From: ZC4RG25 sp041687075
Lineage (GTDB): Bacteria; Pseudomonadota; Alphaproteobacteria; Rhizobiales; Hyphomicrobiaceae
Length of the DNA: 64,000 nucleotides
Assembly (NCBI GenBank): GCA_041687075.1
Contig: JAWLCO010000005.1
Location: 1 to 64,000, forward strand
Direction: 5' to 3'
Notes under the pieces: generated by a model
What the model was told of the DNA's origin: nothing
The model's database searches: none
Seen by the model: only the letters and a program-made list of their open reading frames with translations
Part shown: positions 51,213-60,005 of the stretch, piece by piece
Layout: every line of letters begins with the position of its first letter
Numbering within the stretch: position 1 is the stretch's first letter
Made by a program: the position numbers and the translations under genes

Positions 51213-51803
51213 CTAACTCGATTGGGCGCCGTCTTCCAGCAGCCGCTTGGCCTCAGCCTCGGCCGCAGCGTAATGGCCCCCTCCTGAGGGCGCTTCTTCG
51301 AGATGGCCGCTCATGATTGCGATGCGCTTGATGAGCTCGGAGATGCCCTGCAGCAGCAGCAGAGCGAAACCCAATACGACGAGCAGTTTCGGCGGATAGA
51401 GCGGCAATCCGCCGGCGTTTGAGGATTGCTCGTTTTGCTCCCAAGAGCGCAGGAAGAAAGGAACGGAAGTGTAAAGAATCACGAGACACATAGGCAGCAG
51501 AAACAGCGTATGCCCTATGAGCTCGATGACGTTACGGGTGGAGCGGGAAAGCTGGCTGTTGACGATATCGATGCGGATGTGCTCGTTCGACGAAAGGGTC
51601 CAGGCTGCGCAGAGGAGGAACACTGCGCCAAACAGCCACCACTGCAGCTCGAGCCAGGCGTTCGAACTGGTGTCGAAGAGCTTGCGGACAGTGGCGTTGC
51701 CGGCGCTGATGAGGATGGCGGCGACGACCAGCCAGGCCACCCATCTGCCGATCCATCCAGTCAAGCGATCGACCGTGCGACTGAACGCCAGTAGTCCCTT
51801 CAT
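51213..51803 (-). CDS. dctQ: TRAP transporter small permease (DctQ)
   Basis: 196 aa with four helices: AWLVVAAILISAGNATVRKL, LELQWWLFGAVFLLCAAWTL, NVIELIGHTLFLLPMCLVIL and LLVVLGFALLLLQGISELIK. The motif SNEHIRIDIVNSQLS follows helix 2 as in DctQ. GGAGG and GAGGG lie before the ATG. It is first gene of a dctQ-dctM pair, 102 bp apart. A binding protein must come from elsewhere in the genome. Confidence 0.9.
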   Translation of the reverse strand: MKGLLAFSRTVDRLTGWIGRWVAWLVVAAILISAGNATVRKLFDTSSNAWLELQWWLFGAVFLLCAAWTLSSNEHIRIDIVNSQLSRSTRNVIELIGHTLFLLPMCLVILYTSVPFFLRSWEQNEQSSNAGGLPLYPPKLLVVLGFALLLLQGISELIKRIAIMSGHLEEAPSGGGHYAAAEAEAKRLLEDGAQSS

Positions 51804-51977
51804 CCCTCGAACCTCCGACCGATATAGTTTTTTAGCATTGCAGTGCCCTCGCCGGTTGATTGCGTGTATAGCGGGGCCGATGAGCGAGTCCAGCGACTCA
51901 ACTGCCGCGTCGGATGAGCGGGTTGGCGCCCGGGGGATGGATTGGCGTTTCTGCGCCTTGCGCCGAAGGAGAAGAAC

Positions 51978-53486
51978 ATGTCCGTGACGAAGGATCAGGT
52001 CCTGGAAGAGCTCCGCCGCGTGAAGGGGCCGGATCTCGAGGGGAATATCGTCGATCTGGGCCTTGTCTCGGAAATCCTGATCAAGGACCAGCGCGTCTAC
52101 TTCTCGATCACCGTGCCCGTCGAGCGAGCCAACGAGCTCGAGCCACTGCGCCAGGCCGCCGAGAAGGTGGTCAAAGACATCCCTGGCGTGTCCGGCGTGA
52201 CGGCGGTGCTGACAGCTGAAACGAAAGGGGGCGGCTCGGCTCCGTCAGCCGGGGCGAACGGCAGCCGGAACGTCGTGGAGCATCCGCGCGTGCAGCAGGC
52301 GCGCGCCGCGCAGGCAGGATCCGGCGGGGCGCGTCCGCAGGCGGGCAGTGGCCGCCAGGTGGCGGGCGTGCCGGGCGTGAAGCACCTGATCGCGGTCGCC
52401 TCCGGCAAGGGTGGCGTCGGCAAATCGACGACCGCCGTCAACCTCGCGCTGGGCTTCCGCGCCATCGGCCTGAAGGCCGGCATTCTCGATGCGGACATTT
52501 ACGGACCGTCCCAGCCGCGCCTTCTCGGCCTGACGGGCCGGCCGCAGGTGGTTTCGGGAACGACGCTGAGGCCCATGCAGGGCTACGGCCTGCAGGTGAT
52601 GTCGATGGGCTTCCTCGTCGACGAGGGCACGCCGATCATCTGGCGCGGGCCGATGGTCGTCTCCGCGCTGAACCAGATGCTGCGCGAGGTCGCCTGGGAC
52701 GATCTCGACGTGATGGTGATCGATATGCCTCCGGGCACCGGCGACGTGCAGCTCACCATGGCCCAGCAGGTGCCGCTTTCCGGTGCCGTCATCGTCTCCA
52801 CACCGCAGGACCTGGCACTGATCGATGCCCGCAAGGGCCTCAACATGTTCCGCAAGGTGGACGTGCCTGTCCTCGGCATCATCGAGAACATGAGCTACTT
52901 CATCTGCCCGAACTGCGGTGAGCGCTCGGACATCTTCGGCCACGGCGGCGCGGAGAACGAGGCGGAGAAGCTCGGCATCCCGTTCCTCGGTGCCGTGCCG
53001 CTGCACATGGAGATCCGCTCGCGCTCCGACGCGGGCCAGCCGATCGTGGCCACCAACCCGGACAGTCCGCACGCGCAGGTATATCGCGAGATTGCCGCCA
53101 AGGCCTGGGCGGAGGTGCAGGCCGCGCAGGGCAGCCGCGTCAAGCCGCCGAAGCTCGAGGTCAGCCCGAACCAGGACGCCCTGGCCGTAACTTTCGAGGA
53201 CGGCGAGGGCTACGAGCTTTCCGCCGAAATGCTGCGCGTCATGAGCCCGTCCGCCGAGGTGCAGGGGCATAGCCCGGATCAGCGCGTCACGGTTGCCCGC
53301 AAGCGGCACGTCAAGATCAAGGAGCTGCGGCCCGTCGGGAACTACGCGGTGCGGATCGTCTTCGATGACGGTCATGACACCGGCCTTTACGCCTGGTCCT
53401 ATCTGCAGATCCTCGGACGCGAGAAGGAGCTGCGATGGGCTGGCTACCTGCGCGAGTTGGAGCAGAAGGGACTGAGCCGCGGCTGA
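51978..53486 (+). CDS. mrp: Mrp/ApbC iron-sulfur carrier ATPase fused to DUF971
   Basis: 502 aa. Order: an N-terminal DUF59/MIP18 domain (residues 1-80, GNIVDLGLVSEILI), a Gly/Ala-rich linker, and the deviant Walker P-loop ATPase (SGKGGVGKST at 142-151, DADIYGPSQP, Cys-pair CPNC 310-313). Then comes a C-terminal DUF971/GBBH-like domain (about 391-493, VTFEDGEGYELSAEMLRV, RIVFDDGHDTGLYAWSYL). It transfers Fe-S clusters in the cytosol; DUF971 domains are seen with carnitine/betaine dioxygenases and Mrp. GGAG precedes the ATG at 51978. It is divergent from the TRAP pair. Confidence 0.93.
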   Translation: MSVTKDQVLEELRRVKGPDLEGNIVDLGLVSEILIKDQRVYFSITVPVERANELEPLRQAAEKVVKDIPGVSGVTAVLTAETKGGGSAPSAGANGSRNVVEHPRVQQARAAQAGSGGARPQAGSGRQVAGVPGVKHLIAVASGKGGVGKSTTAVNLALGFRAIGLKAGILDADIYGPSQPRLLGLTGRPQVVSGTTLRPMQGYGLQVMSMGFLVDEGTPIIWRGPMVVSALNQMLREVAWDDLDVMVIDMPPGTGDVQLTMAQQVPLSGAVIVSTPQDLALIDARKGLNMFRKVDVPVLGIIENMSYFICPNCGERSDIFGHGGAENEAEKLGIPFLGAVPLHMEIRSRSDAGQPIVATNPDSPHAQVYREIAAKAWAEVQAAQGSRVKPPKLEVSPNQDALAVTFEDGEGYELSAEMLRVMSPSAEVQGHSPDQRVTVARKRHVKIKELRPVGNYAVRIVFDDGHDTGLYAWSYLQILGREKELRWAGYLRELEQKGLSRG

Positions 53487-53605
53487 TTTCGACCCGAACC
53501 CAGTGCCTGTAGCCCGTCGCCAGCTGCGTATCTCCTATGCGCGGGCACTTCCTGTCTTGCGCATTCGGCGATGACTGCGTTCAGTTTGCGTTGCTGTCCG
53601 GAGGA

Positions 53606-54703
53606 ATGGCTGCGTCGCGCCGACCCCAGCCCCAGGCGCCTCAGGCCAAGGACGAGGTGATGAAAGACGGGATCGACCCGGCCGACGAGATCGTGCTGCC
53701 CTACGAGAACCCGCCCGCACCCGGCGAGGTGATCGAGGTCGTGCGCGGCCTGCTCTGGGCCAGGATGCCGCTGCCCGTCCGCCTCGATCACGTTAACATC
53801 TGGCTGCTCGAAGAGGCAGACGGCTGGACGGCCGTCGATTGCGGGCTCGACACGGCCGAGACCCGGCAAGCATGGGACCGACTGGCTGCGGGCCCATTGC
53901 GGGGCAGGCCGGTCCGGCGTCTCGTCGCCACCCACGGTCATGTGGACCACATTGGACTCGCCGGCTGGATCACAAGCCGCTTTCAGGCCCCATTTCATGC
54001 CACGCGAGAAGCCTGGCTGTGGTCGCGAGTCACGTTCGCCGCGCGCGACGAGCCCACCAGCGCCGAAGCTCTCGAATTCCTGCGCAGCCATGGCTGTGAT
54101 CCGAAGCACGTCGAGGCCTACGCCCGCAACCGCGGGCCGTTGCTGAAGCTCTTCAGCGATCCGCCCAAGGCGCATTACCGTCTGCGGGACGGTGACGTAT
54201 TCGACATGGGCCGCCGGAGCTGGCGCATTCTGACTGCCGACGGCCACGCGGACGAGCACGCATCGTTCGTGGAGGTCGACGGCAAGATCCTGATCGCCGG
54301 CGACCAGATCCTGCAGCGGATTTCGCCAGTGGTCGGCGTGTTCTCCGGCGAGCCCCGGGCCGATCCCCTGACTGATTATCTCGATTCGCTGGAACGGTTC
54401 CGCGGCCTGCCTGCGGATACGCTCGTTCTCCCGTCGCACGGTCTTCCGTTCCGGGGCCTCGATGCCCGGCTGGATCAGCTCGCACATCATCACGACCGTC
54501 GGCTCGCGCTGGTGCTCGACGCGCTCAATCAGCCGCAGACCGCGACGGAGTGCTCACACGTGTTGTTCGCCAGGGCGATGGCCGAAGGGCAATGGTATCT
54601 CGCGCTCGCAGAGACGCTCGCCCATTTGCACCGCCTCGTCACGGTCGGGGCGGCGCGCCGTCAGATCGATGGCAACGGCGTCATTCGATTCGAGCAAGCA
54701 TAG
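53606..54703 (+). CDS. metallo-beta-lactamase fold hydrolase
   Basis: About 365 aa. Metal motif THGHVDHIG (His110, His112, Asp114, His115), a second block TADGHADEHASFVE and GDQILQRISP place it in the MBL-fold hydrolase superfamily with a C-terminal helical extension (MAEGQWYLALAETLAHLHRL). Substrate unknown; acyl-thioester or glyoxalase II-like activity is possible. The start is uncertain: ATGs at 53606 (GGAGGA directly adjacent) or 53660. It follows mrp by about 120 bp and converges with the ABC transporter genes. Confidence 0.87.
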   Translation: MAASRRPQPQAPQAKDEVMKDGIDPADEIVLPYENPPAPGEVIEVVRGLLWARMPLPVRLDHVNIWLLEEADGWTAVDCGLDTAETRQAWDRLAAGPLRGRPVRRLVATHGHVDHIGLAGWITSRFQAPFHATREAWLWSRVTFAARDEPTSAEALEFLRSHGCDPKHVEAYARNRGPLLKLFSDPPKAHYRLRDGDVFDMGRRSWRILTADGHADEHASFVEVDGKILIAGDQILQRISPVVGVFSGEPRADPLTDYLDSLERFRGLPADTLVLPSHGLPFRGLDARLDQLAHHHDRRLALVLDALNQPQTATECSHVLFARAMAEGQWYLALAETLAHLHRLVTVGAARRQIDGNGVIRFEQA

Positions 54704-54727
54704 AGCAGGAGTGCTGCCGAGCTTGCT

Positions 54728-55522
54728 TCAATCCAGAAGCAGGCTGTCGTCGGCGAGCTCGCGGCCGCGTAGGCGGGCGAACTCGGCGAGGAGGTCCGGG
54801 ACGTCGAGGCCCGCGCGTGCCTCGCCCTCCACGTCGAGCACGACCTTGCCCTCGTGCAGCATGACGGTGCGGTCGCCCATGTCGAGAGCCTGTCGCATGG
54901 AATGCGTGACCATCAGGGTCGTCAGCCGCTGCTCGGTCACGATCCGCTTGGTGAGGTCCAGCACGAAATCGGCCGTCTTGGGATCGAGCGCGGCCGTATG
55001 CTCATCCAGCAGCAGTACCTGCGTCGGGCAGAGTGTCGCCATCATAAGACTGACGGCCTGACGCTGACCGCCCGACAGCAGCCCGACTTTGTCACCGAGA
55101 CGGTTTTCAAGGCCAAGCCCCAGGGCCCGCAGCCTTGCCCGGAAGTCCTCGCGCGAGCGCCGGTCGATTGCGCGCCGGAGACCGCGGCGGCGCCCGCGCG
55201 CAGCGGCCAGCGACAGGTTCTCCTCGATGGTCAGGGACTCGCACGTTCCTGCCAGCGGGTCCTGAAAAACGCGCGCCACCAGTGAGCTGCGCCGCGGCGA
55301 CGGCCATCGCGTCACGTCCACGCCATTGATCAGAATGCGCCCGGCGAGCGGAACGACCTCTCCGGCAACAGCATTGAGCAGGGTCGACTTTCCGGCGCCA
55401 TTCGAGCCGATGACGGCTATGAACTGTCCGGCCGGGATCTCGAGATCGAGCCCCCTCAGCGCCCGGGTTTCCATCGGCGTGCCGAGATGGAAGGTGACCG
55501 TCAGACCTTCAACGCGGATCAT
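54728..55522 (-). CDS. ABC transporter ATP-binding protein (TrpZ-like)
   Basis: 264 aa. Walker A IGSNGAGKSTLLNAVAGE, Q-loop VFQDPLAGTCESLT, signature LSGGQRQAVSL, Walker B VLLLDEHTAALD and H-loop VTHSMRQAL are all intact. It powers the importer formed with the permease and binding protein upstream. The ATG at 55522 overlaps the permease stop as ATGA. The last gene of a three-gene operon. Confidence 0.93.
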   Translation of the reverse strand: MIRVEGLTVTFHLGTPMETRALRGLDLEIPAGQFIAVIGSNGAGKSTLLNAVAGEVVPLAGRILINGVDVTRWPSPRRSSLVARVFQDPLAGTCESLTIEENLSLAAARGRRRGLRRAIDRRSREDFRARLRALGLGLENRLGDKVGLLSGGQRQAVSLMMATLCPTQVLLLDEHTAALDPKTADFVLDLTKRIVTEQRLTTLMVTHSMRQALDMGDRTVMLHEGKVVLDVEGEARAGLDVPDLLAEFARLRGRELADDSLLLD

Positions 55523-56433
55523 AGTGGCGCCCGCCTCCAGCGGGCGGTAGCAAACTTCGACTTGAGGCTGTTCCTCGCCCCCGGCAGCACCAGTGCGACG
55601 GTGACGAGAATAGCCGTGACGAGGTTGAGGTCCGACGCTTGCAGACCGAGGAAGTCGCTATTGAGAGCGACGGCGACTGCGAGGCGATAAACAACGGACC
55701 CCGCGACGCAGGCCGCAGCCCAGACCAGCACGGACCGCGTGCCGAACAGCGCTTCCCCGACGATCACAGCCGCGAGCCCGACCACGATCGTGCCGGTGCC
55801 CAGCGTGACATCGGCAAAACCGTTCATCTGTGCGAAGAGCGCGCCCGCCAGCGCGACCAGCCCGTTGCTGATCGCCATCCCCACGTAGGTCGCGTGCCGC
55901 GTATCGACGCCCTGCGCACGCGCCATCCGCGGGTTGGCGCCGGTTGCGCGCATCGCGAGGCCGTAATCGGAAGCCAGGAATCGCGCCACAAGGAGGACGG
56001 CAGCAACGGCCACGACACCGGCAGCGATGGGCTTCACGTAAAGCATCTGAAGCCCTAGCTCATCGAAGCGCGACAGCAGCGTCGGCTCGGCAATGATCGC
56101 TACATTCGGCCGTCCCATGATGCGCAGGTTGATCGAGTAGAGCGCAATCATGGTGAGGATGCTGGCCAGCAGATGCAGGATACCGAAGCGGATGTTCAGG
56201 AATGCCGTCACCAGCCCGGCAAGGCATCCGCCGATCACCGCAACAATCGTAGCGGTGTACGGGTCCATCCCGCTCACAATCAGCGATGCGGTGAGAGCCG
56301 CGCCGAGCGGAAAGCTGCCGTCCACGGTCAGGTCCGGGAAGTCGAGAACCCGGAACGACAGAAACACGCCGAGCCCGACGAGCCCGAACACGAGGCCGAT
56401 CTCGATGGCGCCCAGGAAGGCGACAAGATTCAT
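55519..56433 (-). CDS. ABC transporter permease (TrpY-like, LivH-type)
   Basis: 304 aa with 8-10 helices. Seen: SFRVLDFPDLTVDGSFPLGA (typical of the family), NIRFGILHLLASILTMIALY, AMRATGANPRMARAQGVDT and GLAAVIVGEALFGTR. It builds the membrane channel for the ABC_sub_bind-type importer. No SD is clear before the ATG at 56433. It overlaps the ATPase gene by four bases and is about 170 bp downstream of the binding-protein gene. Confidence 0.92.
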   Translation of the reverse strand: MNLVAFLGAIEIGLVFGLVGLGVFLSFRVLDFPDLTVDGSFPLGAALTASLIVSGMDPYTATIVAVIGGCLAGLVTAFLNIRFGILHLLASILTMIALYSINLRIMGRPNVAIIAEPTLLSRFDELGLQMLYVKPIAAGVVAVAAVLLVARFLASDYGLAMRATGANPRMARAQGVDTRHATYVGMAISNGLVALAGALFAQMNGFADVTLGTGTIVVGLAAVIVGEALFGTRSVLVWAAACVAGSVVYRLAVAVALNSDFLGLQASDLNLVTAILVTVALVLPGARNSLKSKFATARWRRAPL

Positions 56434-56602
56434 GGCGTGATGGGTCTCCGGCGCTGACTGCTACTCGCCGCCGCGCGCTACGCAAATGGACTAGCCCGGC
56501 CCAGCCGCCGCCTGCAAGACCGGAAAGGGAGCCGCGACCGCCGCACTCAGCAAGGCTCAGCAGTTACGGCCATCGGCGCGGGCGCGTAGCGTCCGGAAGG
56601 GA

Positions 56603-57580
56603 CTACCTCACCACTTCCTTGGCTCGCGCAATGACGCCCTCGGGAATGGTGACACCCATCTTCTCAGCCGCGCTGACGTTGACATAGAGCTCGGTCGTCG
56701 CAATGCCTTCGACGGCGATGTCGCCGGGCTTCTCGCCCTTGAGCACGCGCAGCACGATTTTACCCGTCTGCCGGCCGACATCATAGTAGTTGAACCCGAG
56801 CGCGGCCACGGCGCCCCGCGGCACCGAATCCGTATCGGCGGCGTAAACCGGCATCTTGTTCTCAACGCCCACACGGATCACTGCCTCGAGAGCAGAGACG
56901 ATGGTGTTGTCGGTGGGAATGTACATCGCGTCGGCCTTGCCGATCAGGCTTTGCGCCGCCGACAGCACGTCGGAGGACCGCGTTGCAGGCGCCTCGACGA
57001 TCTCCAGCCCCAGCGGGCCGGCTTCCTGTTTCAGAAGATTGAGCAGCGACAGCGAGTTGGCTTCACCCGGGTTGTGCGGCACGCCGATGCGCTTCGCGTC
57101 CGGTGTGATCTCCTGAATAAGCTCGAGATGTTTGCGGATCGGCGAAAGGTCCGTGACGCCGGTGACGTTGGCGCCCGGTTTCTCCGCGTTCGGCACGAGC
57201 TTCGCGCCGACGGGATCGGTCACCGCCGTAAAGACGACCGGAATGTCCTTCGTTGCCGCTACGACAGCCTGCGCCGAAGGCGTGGAGATCGGCACGATCA
57301 CGTCCGGCCCCTCGCCGATCAGCTTGCGCGCGATCTGCGCCGCGGTGGTCGGATTGCCCTGGGCGCTCTCGTACTCGAAGCGGAGAGTCTTTCCGGGCTC
57401 GTAACCGTTGGCCTTGAGCTCGTCGCGCACGCCGTCCCGCGCGGCATCGAGCGCCGGATGCTCGACGATGGCGGTCACCGCCACGTACGCCTCATCCTGC
57501 GCGCCGGCGGCGGCAACAAAGCTGACGGAAGCAGCTGCGAGCGCGGCGAAGCCTAGCAAGCCCCTGAACGAGAGTGGCAT
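56603..57580 (-). CDS. ABC transporter substrate-binding protein (TrpX-like)
   Basis: 325 aa exported lipoprotein-free binding protein of the ABC_sub_bind family. A signal peptide (1-26, AGA-Q) precedes VAVTAIVEHPALDAARDGV, DVIVPISTPSAQAVVAA, VVFTAVTDPVGAKLV, VTGVTDLSPIRKHLEL and NYYDVGRQTGKIVLRVLKG. Ligands in this family include tryptophan or other amino acids; here unknown. GGGAGG is eight bases before the ATG at 57580; an ATG at 57610 is a weaker option. Confidence 0.93.
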   Translation of the reverse strand: MPLSFRGLLGFAALAAASVSFVAAAGAQDEAYVAVTAIVEHPALDAARDGVRDELKANGYEPGKTLRFEYESAQGNPTTAAQIARKLIGEGPDVIVPISTPSAQAVVAATKDIPVVFTAVTDPVGAKLVPNAEKPGANVTGVTDLSPIRKHLELIQEITPDAKRIGVPHNPGEANSLSLLNLLKQEAGPLGLEIVEAPATRSSDVLSAAQSLIGKADAMYIPTDNTIVSALEAVIRVGVENKMPVYAADTDSVPRGAVAALGFNYYDVGRQTGKIVLRVLKGEKPGDIAVEGIATTELYVNVSAAEKMGVTIPEGVIARAKEVVR

Positions 57581-57688
57581 CTGATCATCCTCCCGAGCCG
57601 AACGAAACACATTAACCCTGTCAGTTCAGCGCAAAATGCCGACCGGCCTTTCCGCCGTCAAGCTGAGCGGCGCATCCCATTTGCCCGG

Positions 57689-58204
57689 CTACCTGAGGTT
57701 GATCGATAGTCCGAACACGGTGGCCAGGACACCGGCCAGAATGCCGGCGAGCGGCGGCAAGAAAAAGGACGACACCAGCCGCAGACCGACGAACGGCCAG
57801 CCCATGATCGGGCTCTCGTAGGATATCACGCGGTGAAACGCATAGACCGACCAACCCGTTATCAGTGCGATCACCTGCGGGCCGCCGGCGCCCTGATGGG
57901 CGAACAGAATGGCGATCGGGAAGGAGACGATCGGTCCGCCTGGCATGAACCCGCCGAGCACCGAGGCGGCCATGATGCCGAGCAGGCCGGAGTCCGCCCC
58001 CAAGATGGCGGCAATGGTCTCTTCCGGGATGAGCTCCGACACGCACGAGGCTGCCACCAACGCGAAGGGCAGCCTTACGAGAATGCGCATGATCTCCTGG
58101 CGCGCGAACGTAGTAGCGCGCGGCACCATCTGCCGGTCCTTGCGCCAGGCATAGATCGCGACCGGTATGGTCACGGCCAGGAGGATCAGGAACGACCCGA
58201 GCAC
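57689..58204 (-). CDS. half-size permease B (ArsP/UPF0718-like)
   Basis: 171 aa with about five helices. The core motif FMPGGPIVSFPIAILFAH, then ALITGWSVYAFHRVISYESP, matches position by position with the upstream gene (half A). The GTG start at 58204 overlaps the stop of half A (TAGTG), so the two are translated together and probably assemble. Known ArsP/UPF0718 permeases hold two such halves in one chain. The usual Cys of that family is not at the PGGP motif, so arsenic transport is not supported. Confidence 0.8.
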   Translation of the reverse strand: MLGSFLILLAVTIPVAIYAWRKDRQMVPRATTFARQEIMRILVRLPFALVAASCVSELIPEETIAAILGADSGLLGIMAASVLGGFMPGGPIVSFPIAILFAHQGAGGPQVIALITGWSVYAFHRVISYESPIMGWPFVGLRLVSSFFLPPLAGILAGVLATVFGLSINLR

Positions 58205-58815
58205 TACTCGCCTCCCCCCGAAATACGCGTTCGGCCAATGGGCAGGTCAGGCACAAAGCGCATGAGAAAGCGCGCGATCAAGCCCGCAGCAATCGGCAGT
58301 GGCAGACTCGCCAGCATGCGGGCGAACACGAAGTCGGAGCCGAGCAGCGGCAGTTCCCAAATCACGAGGCGGTGCAGCCCGAGAACCGACCACGCCGTGA
58401 GATACGCGACGACCGCGCCGATATCGGCGCCGGCCAGCGCCAGGGCATAGACGATCGGGAAGGCGGCGAACGGCCCTCCCGGCGTCGCCGCACCAAGTGC
58501 GGTCGCCAGCACCAGCCCGCGCCAGCCGGACCGGGCGCCCAGCACCGGCGCGATGCGCTCGGGATCTGACAGCTCCTTTACCAGCCCGCCGAGGAACAGC
58601 CCGACAACGATCATCGGCGTGACCGTGATCAGGAGCGATGCGGATTGCGTTGCGGCCCGGGTGAGCGCCTCCGTGCCCTCCAGCCAGGCAACCAGCAGTG
58701 CCGAGGCGCCAGCCAGCAGCACGAAGAACCATGCCGCCCGGTCGAACAGGGGGCGCTCCTCGTCTGGCTCATCCTCGTATTCTGGCTGGGGGCGGTGCTG
58801 CGGAGCTTCGTTCAT
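58204..58815 (-). CDS. half-size permease A (ArsP/UPF0718-like)
   Basis: 203 aa. An acidic N-terminal tail (PEYEDEPDEERP) is followed by about five helices with GLVKELSDPERIAPVLG, AATPGGPFAAFPIVYALAL and LTAWSVLGLHRLVIWELP. The last two are homologous to half B. It is upstream partner of half B with a one-base overlap. The ATG at 58815 lacks a good SD; a GTG at 58863 would add 16 residues. Substrate unknown. Confidence 0.8.
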   Translation of the reverse strand: MNEAPQHRPQPEYEDEPDEERPLFDRAAWFFVLLAGASALLVAWLEGTEALTRAATQSASLLITVTPMIVVGLFLGGLVKELSDPERIAPVLGARSGWRGLVLATALGAATPGGPFAAFPIVYALALAGADIGAVVAYLTAWSVLGLHRLVIWELPLLGSDFVFARMLASLPLPIAAGLIARFLMRFVPDLPIGRTRISGGGE

Positions 58816-59155
58816 TGGTATCGCTGTCGCGCTCTCCTTGGCAGATAGCGTCGCCCATGTCACGGGGGCGCAACCTGCCGCCCTTTCGCGAGGAGCGCAA
58901 CCAGCGGACCCGGCCGGGGCGCGAGCAGGTCAGTAAGAGCTCACGATCATCACCAACACTGACGTGCGGGGGAATGCCTGCTCCTTTGAGGCCCGGGCCG
59001 GGTCTTGAGCGCGAGTTTGGCGCGAACCCCGGCCTGGCGGCTGTTCTATGCGGAACAACACGGGGTACCTGCGGTCAGGTTCCACTTAACGGCGAGCGGT
59101 TGGCAGCAGCTCATCAGTTGGCTTAGGATCGCTCAGGCAAACCGCAGGAGGACTT
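58816..59155. other. divergent intergenic region
   Basis: 340 bp between half-permease A and the UlaG-like gene. It has no supported coding frame. GC-rich short inverted repeats (GGCCCGGGCC around 58991) are present but no clear promoter boxes were recognised. It must hold both divergent promoters. Confidence 0.5.
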
Positions 59156-59974
59156 ATGCGCGCGTTCCTCAGCCTGTTCCTGCCTGCTGCTACGGTGGTT
59201 TCATCCCTGCTGGTGGCCATTGTACCGGCTCACGCCGTCGCTCCGGACCAATGCCTCGCGCTCGCTGATCACCAGCCGCGGCCCATTCCCCAGCGGGTTT
59301 CATTCAGGCTCGCCCAGCTCAAGGCCTTCGAGGTTCGGGTCTCCTACATCGGACACTCGACGTTTCTCATCGAAAGCGCGGGCGGCGTGAAGATCGCTAC
59401 CGACTACAATGATTATGTGCGCCCCGCCGCGGTGCCCGACGTCGCCACCATGAACCGGGCGCATTCCTCACACTACACGCTCAATCCCGATCCCCGCATC
59501 GAGCACGTGCTGCGCGGGTGGAGCAACGAAGGCGCCGCAATCCATGACCTCACCGTGCTTGATGTGCGCGTCCGTAACGTGCCGACGAACATCCGCACAT
59601 GGGACGGCGGGACCATGGAGTATGGCAACTCGATCTTCGTGTTCGAGATCGCCGGACTGTGCATCGCGCACCTCGGGCATCTTCACCACACGCTGACGAC
59701 GCAGCAGCTCGCGCAGATCGGCCAGATGGACGTCGTGCTCGTGCCGGTCGACGGCAGCTATACGCTCGACCTCGAAGGAATGCTGGAGGTGCTCAAGGCC
59801 CTCAAGGCGCCGCTGATGATCCCGATGCACTACTTCTCGAGCTTCACGCTCAACCGGTTTCTCGCGTATGTCGAGGATTCCTTCGAGATCGTCCGGCAGG
59901 AGGTGCCGACCACCGTGATCTCGCGGCCAACATTGCCGTCCACGCCGCAGGTGCTGGTTCTGCCGGGCGGGTGA
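59156..59974 (+). CDS. secreted UlaG-like metallo-beta-lactamase fold protein
   Basis: 272 aa. A signal peptide (1-27, AHA) is followed by VSYIGHSTFLIESAGGVKIATDY (UlaG-type N-terminal strand pair), HSSHYT, LCIAHLGHLHHTL with clustered His, VDGSYTLDLEGMLEVL and PMHYFSSFTLNRFL. These are metal-ligand regions of the UlaG subfamily. It likely acts as a periplasmic hydrolase; substrate unknown. GCAGGAGG precedes the ATG. It converges with the L,D-transpeptidase gene. Confidence 0.85.
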   Translation: MRAFLSLFLPAATVVSSLLVAIVPAHAVAPDQCLALADHQPRPIPQRVSFRLAQLKAFEVRVSYIGHSTFLIESAGGVKIATDYNDYVRPAAVPDVATMNRAHSSHYTLNPDPRIEHVLRGWSNEGAAIHDLTVLDVRVRNVPTNIRTWDGGTMEYGNSIFVFEIAGLCIAHLGHLHHTLTTQQLAQIGQMDVVLVPVDGSYTLDLEGMLEVLKALKAPLMIPMHYFSSFTLNRFLAYVEDSFEIVRQEVPTTVISRPTLPSTPQVLVLPGG

Positions 59975-60005
59975 ACGCTGGAAGCCCTTGCGCGAGCGGA
60001 GACAA

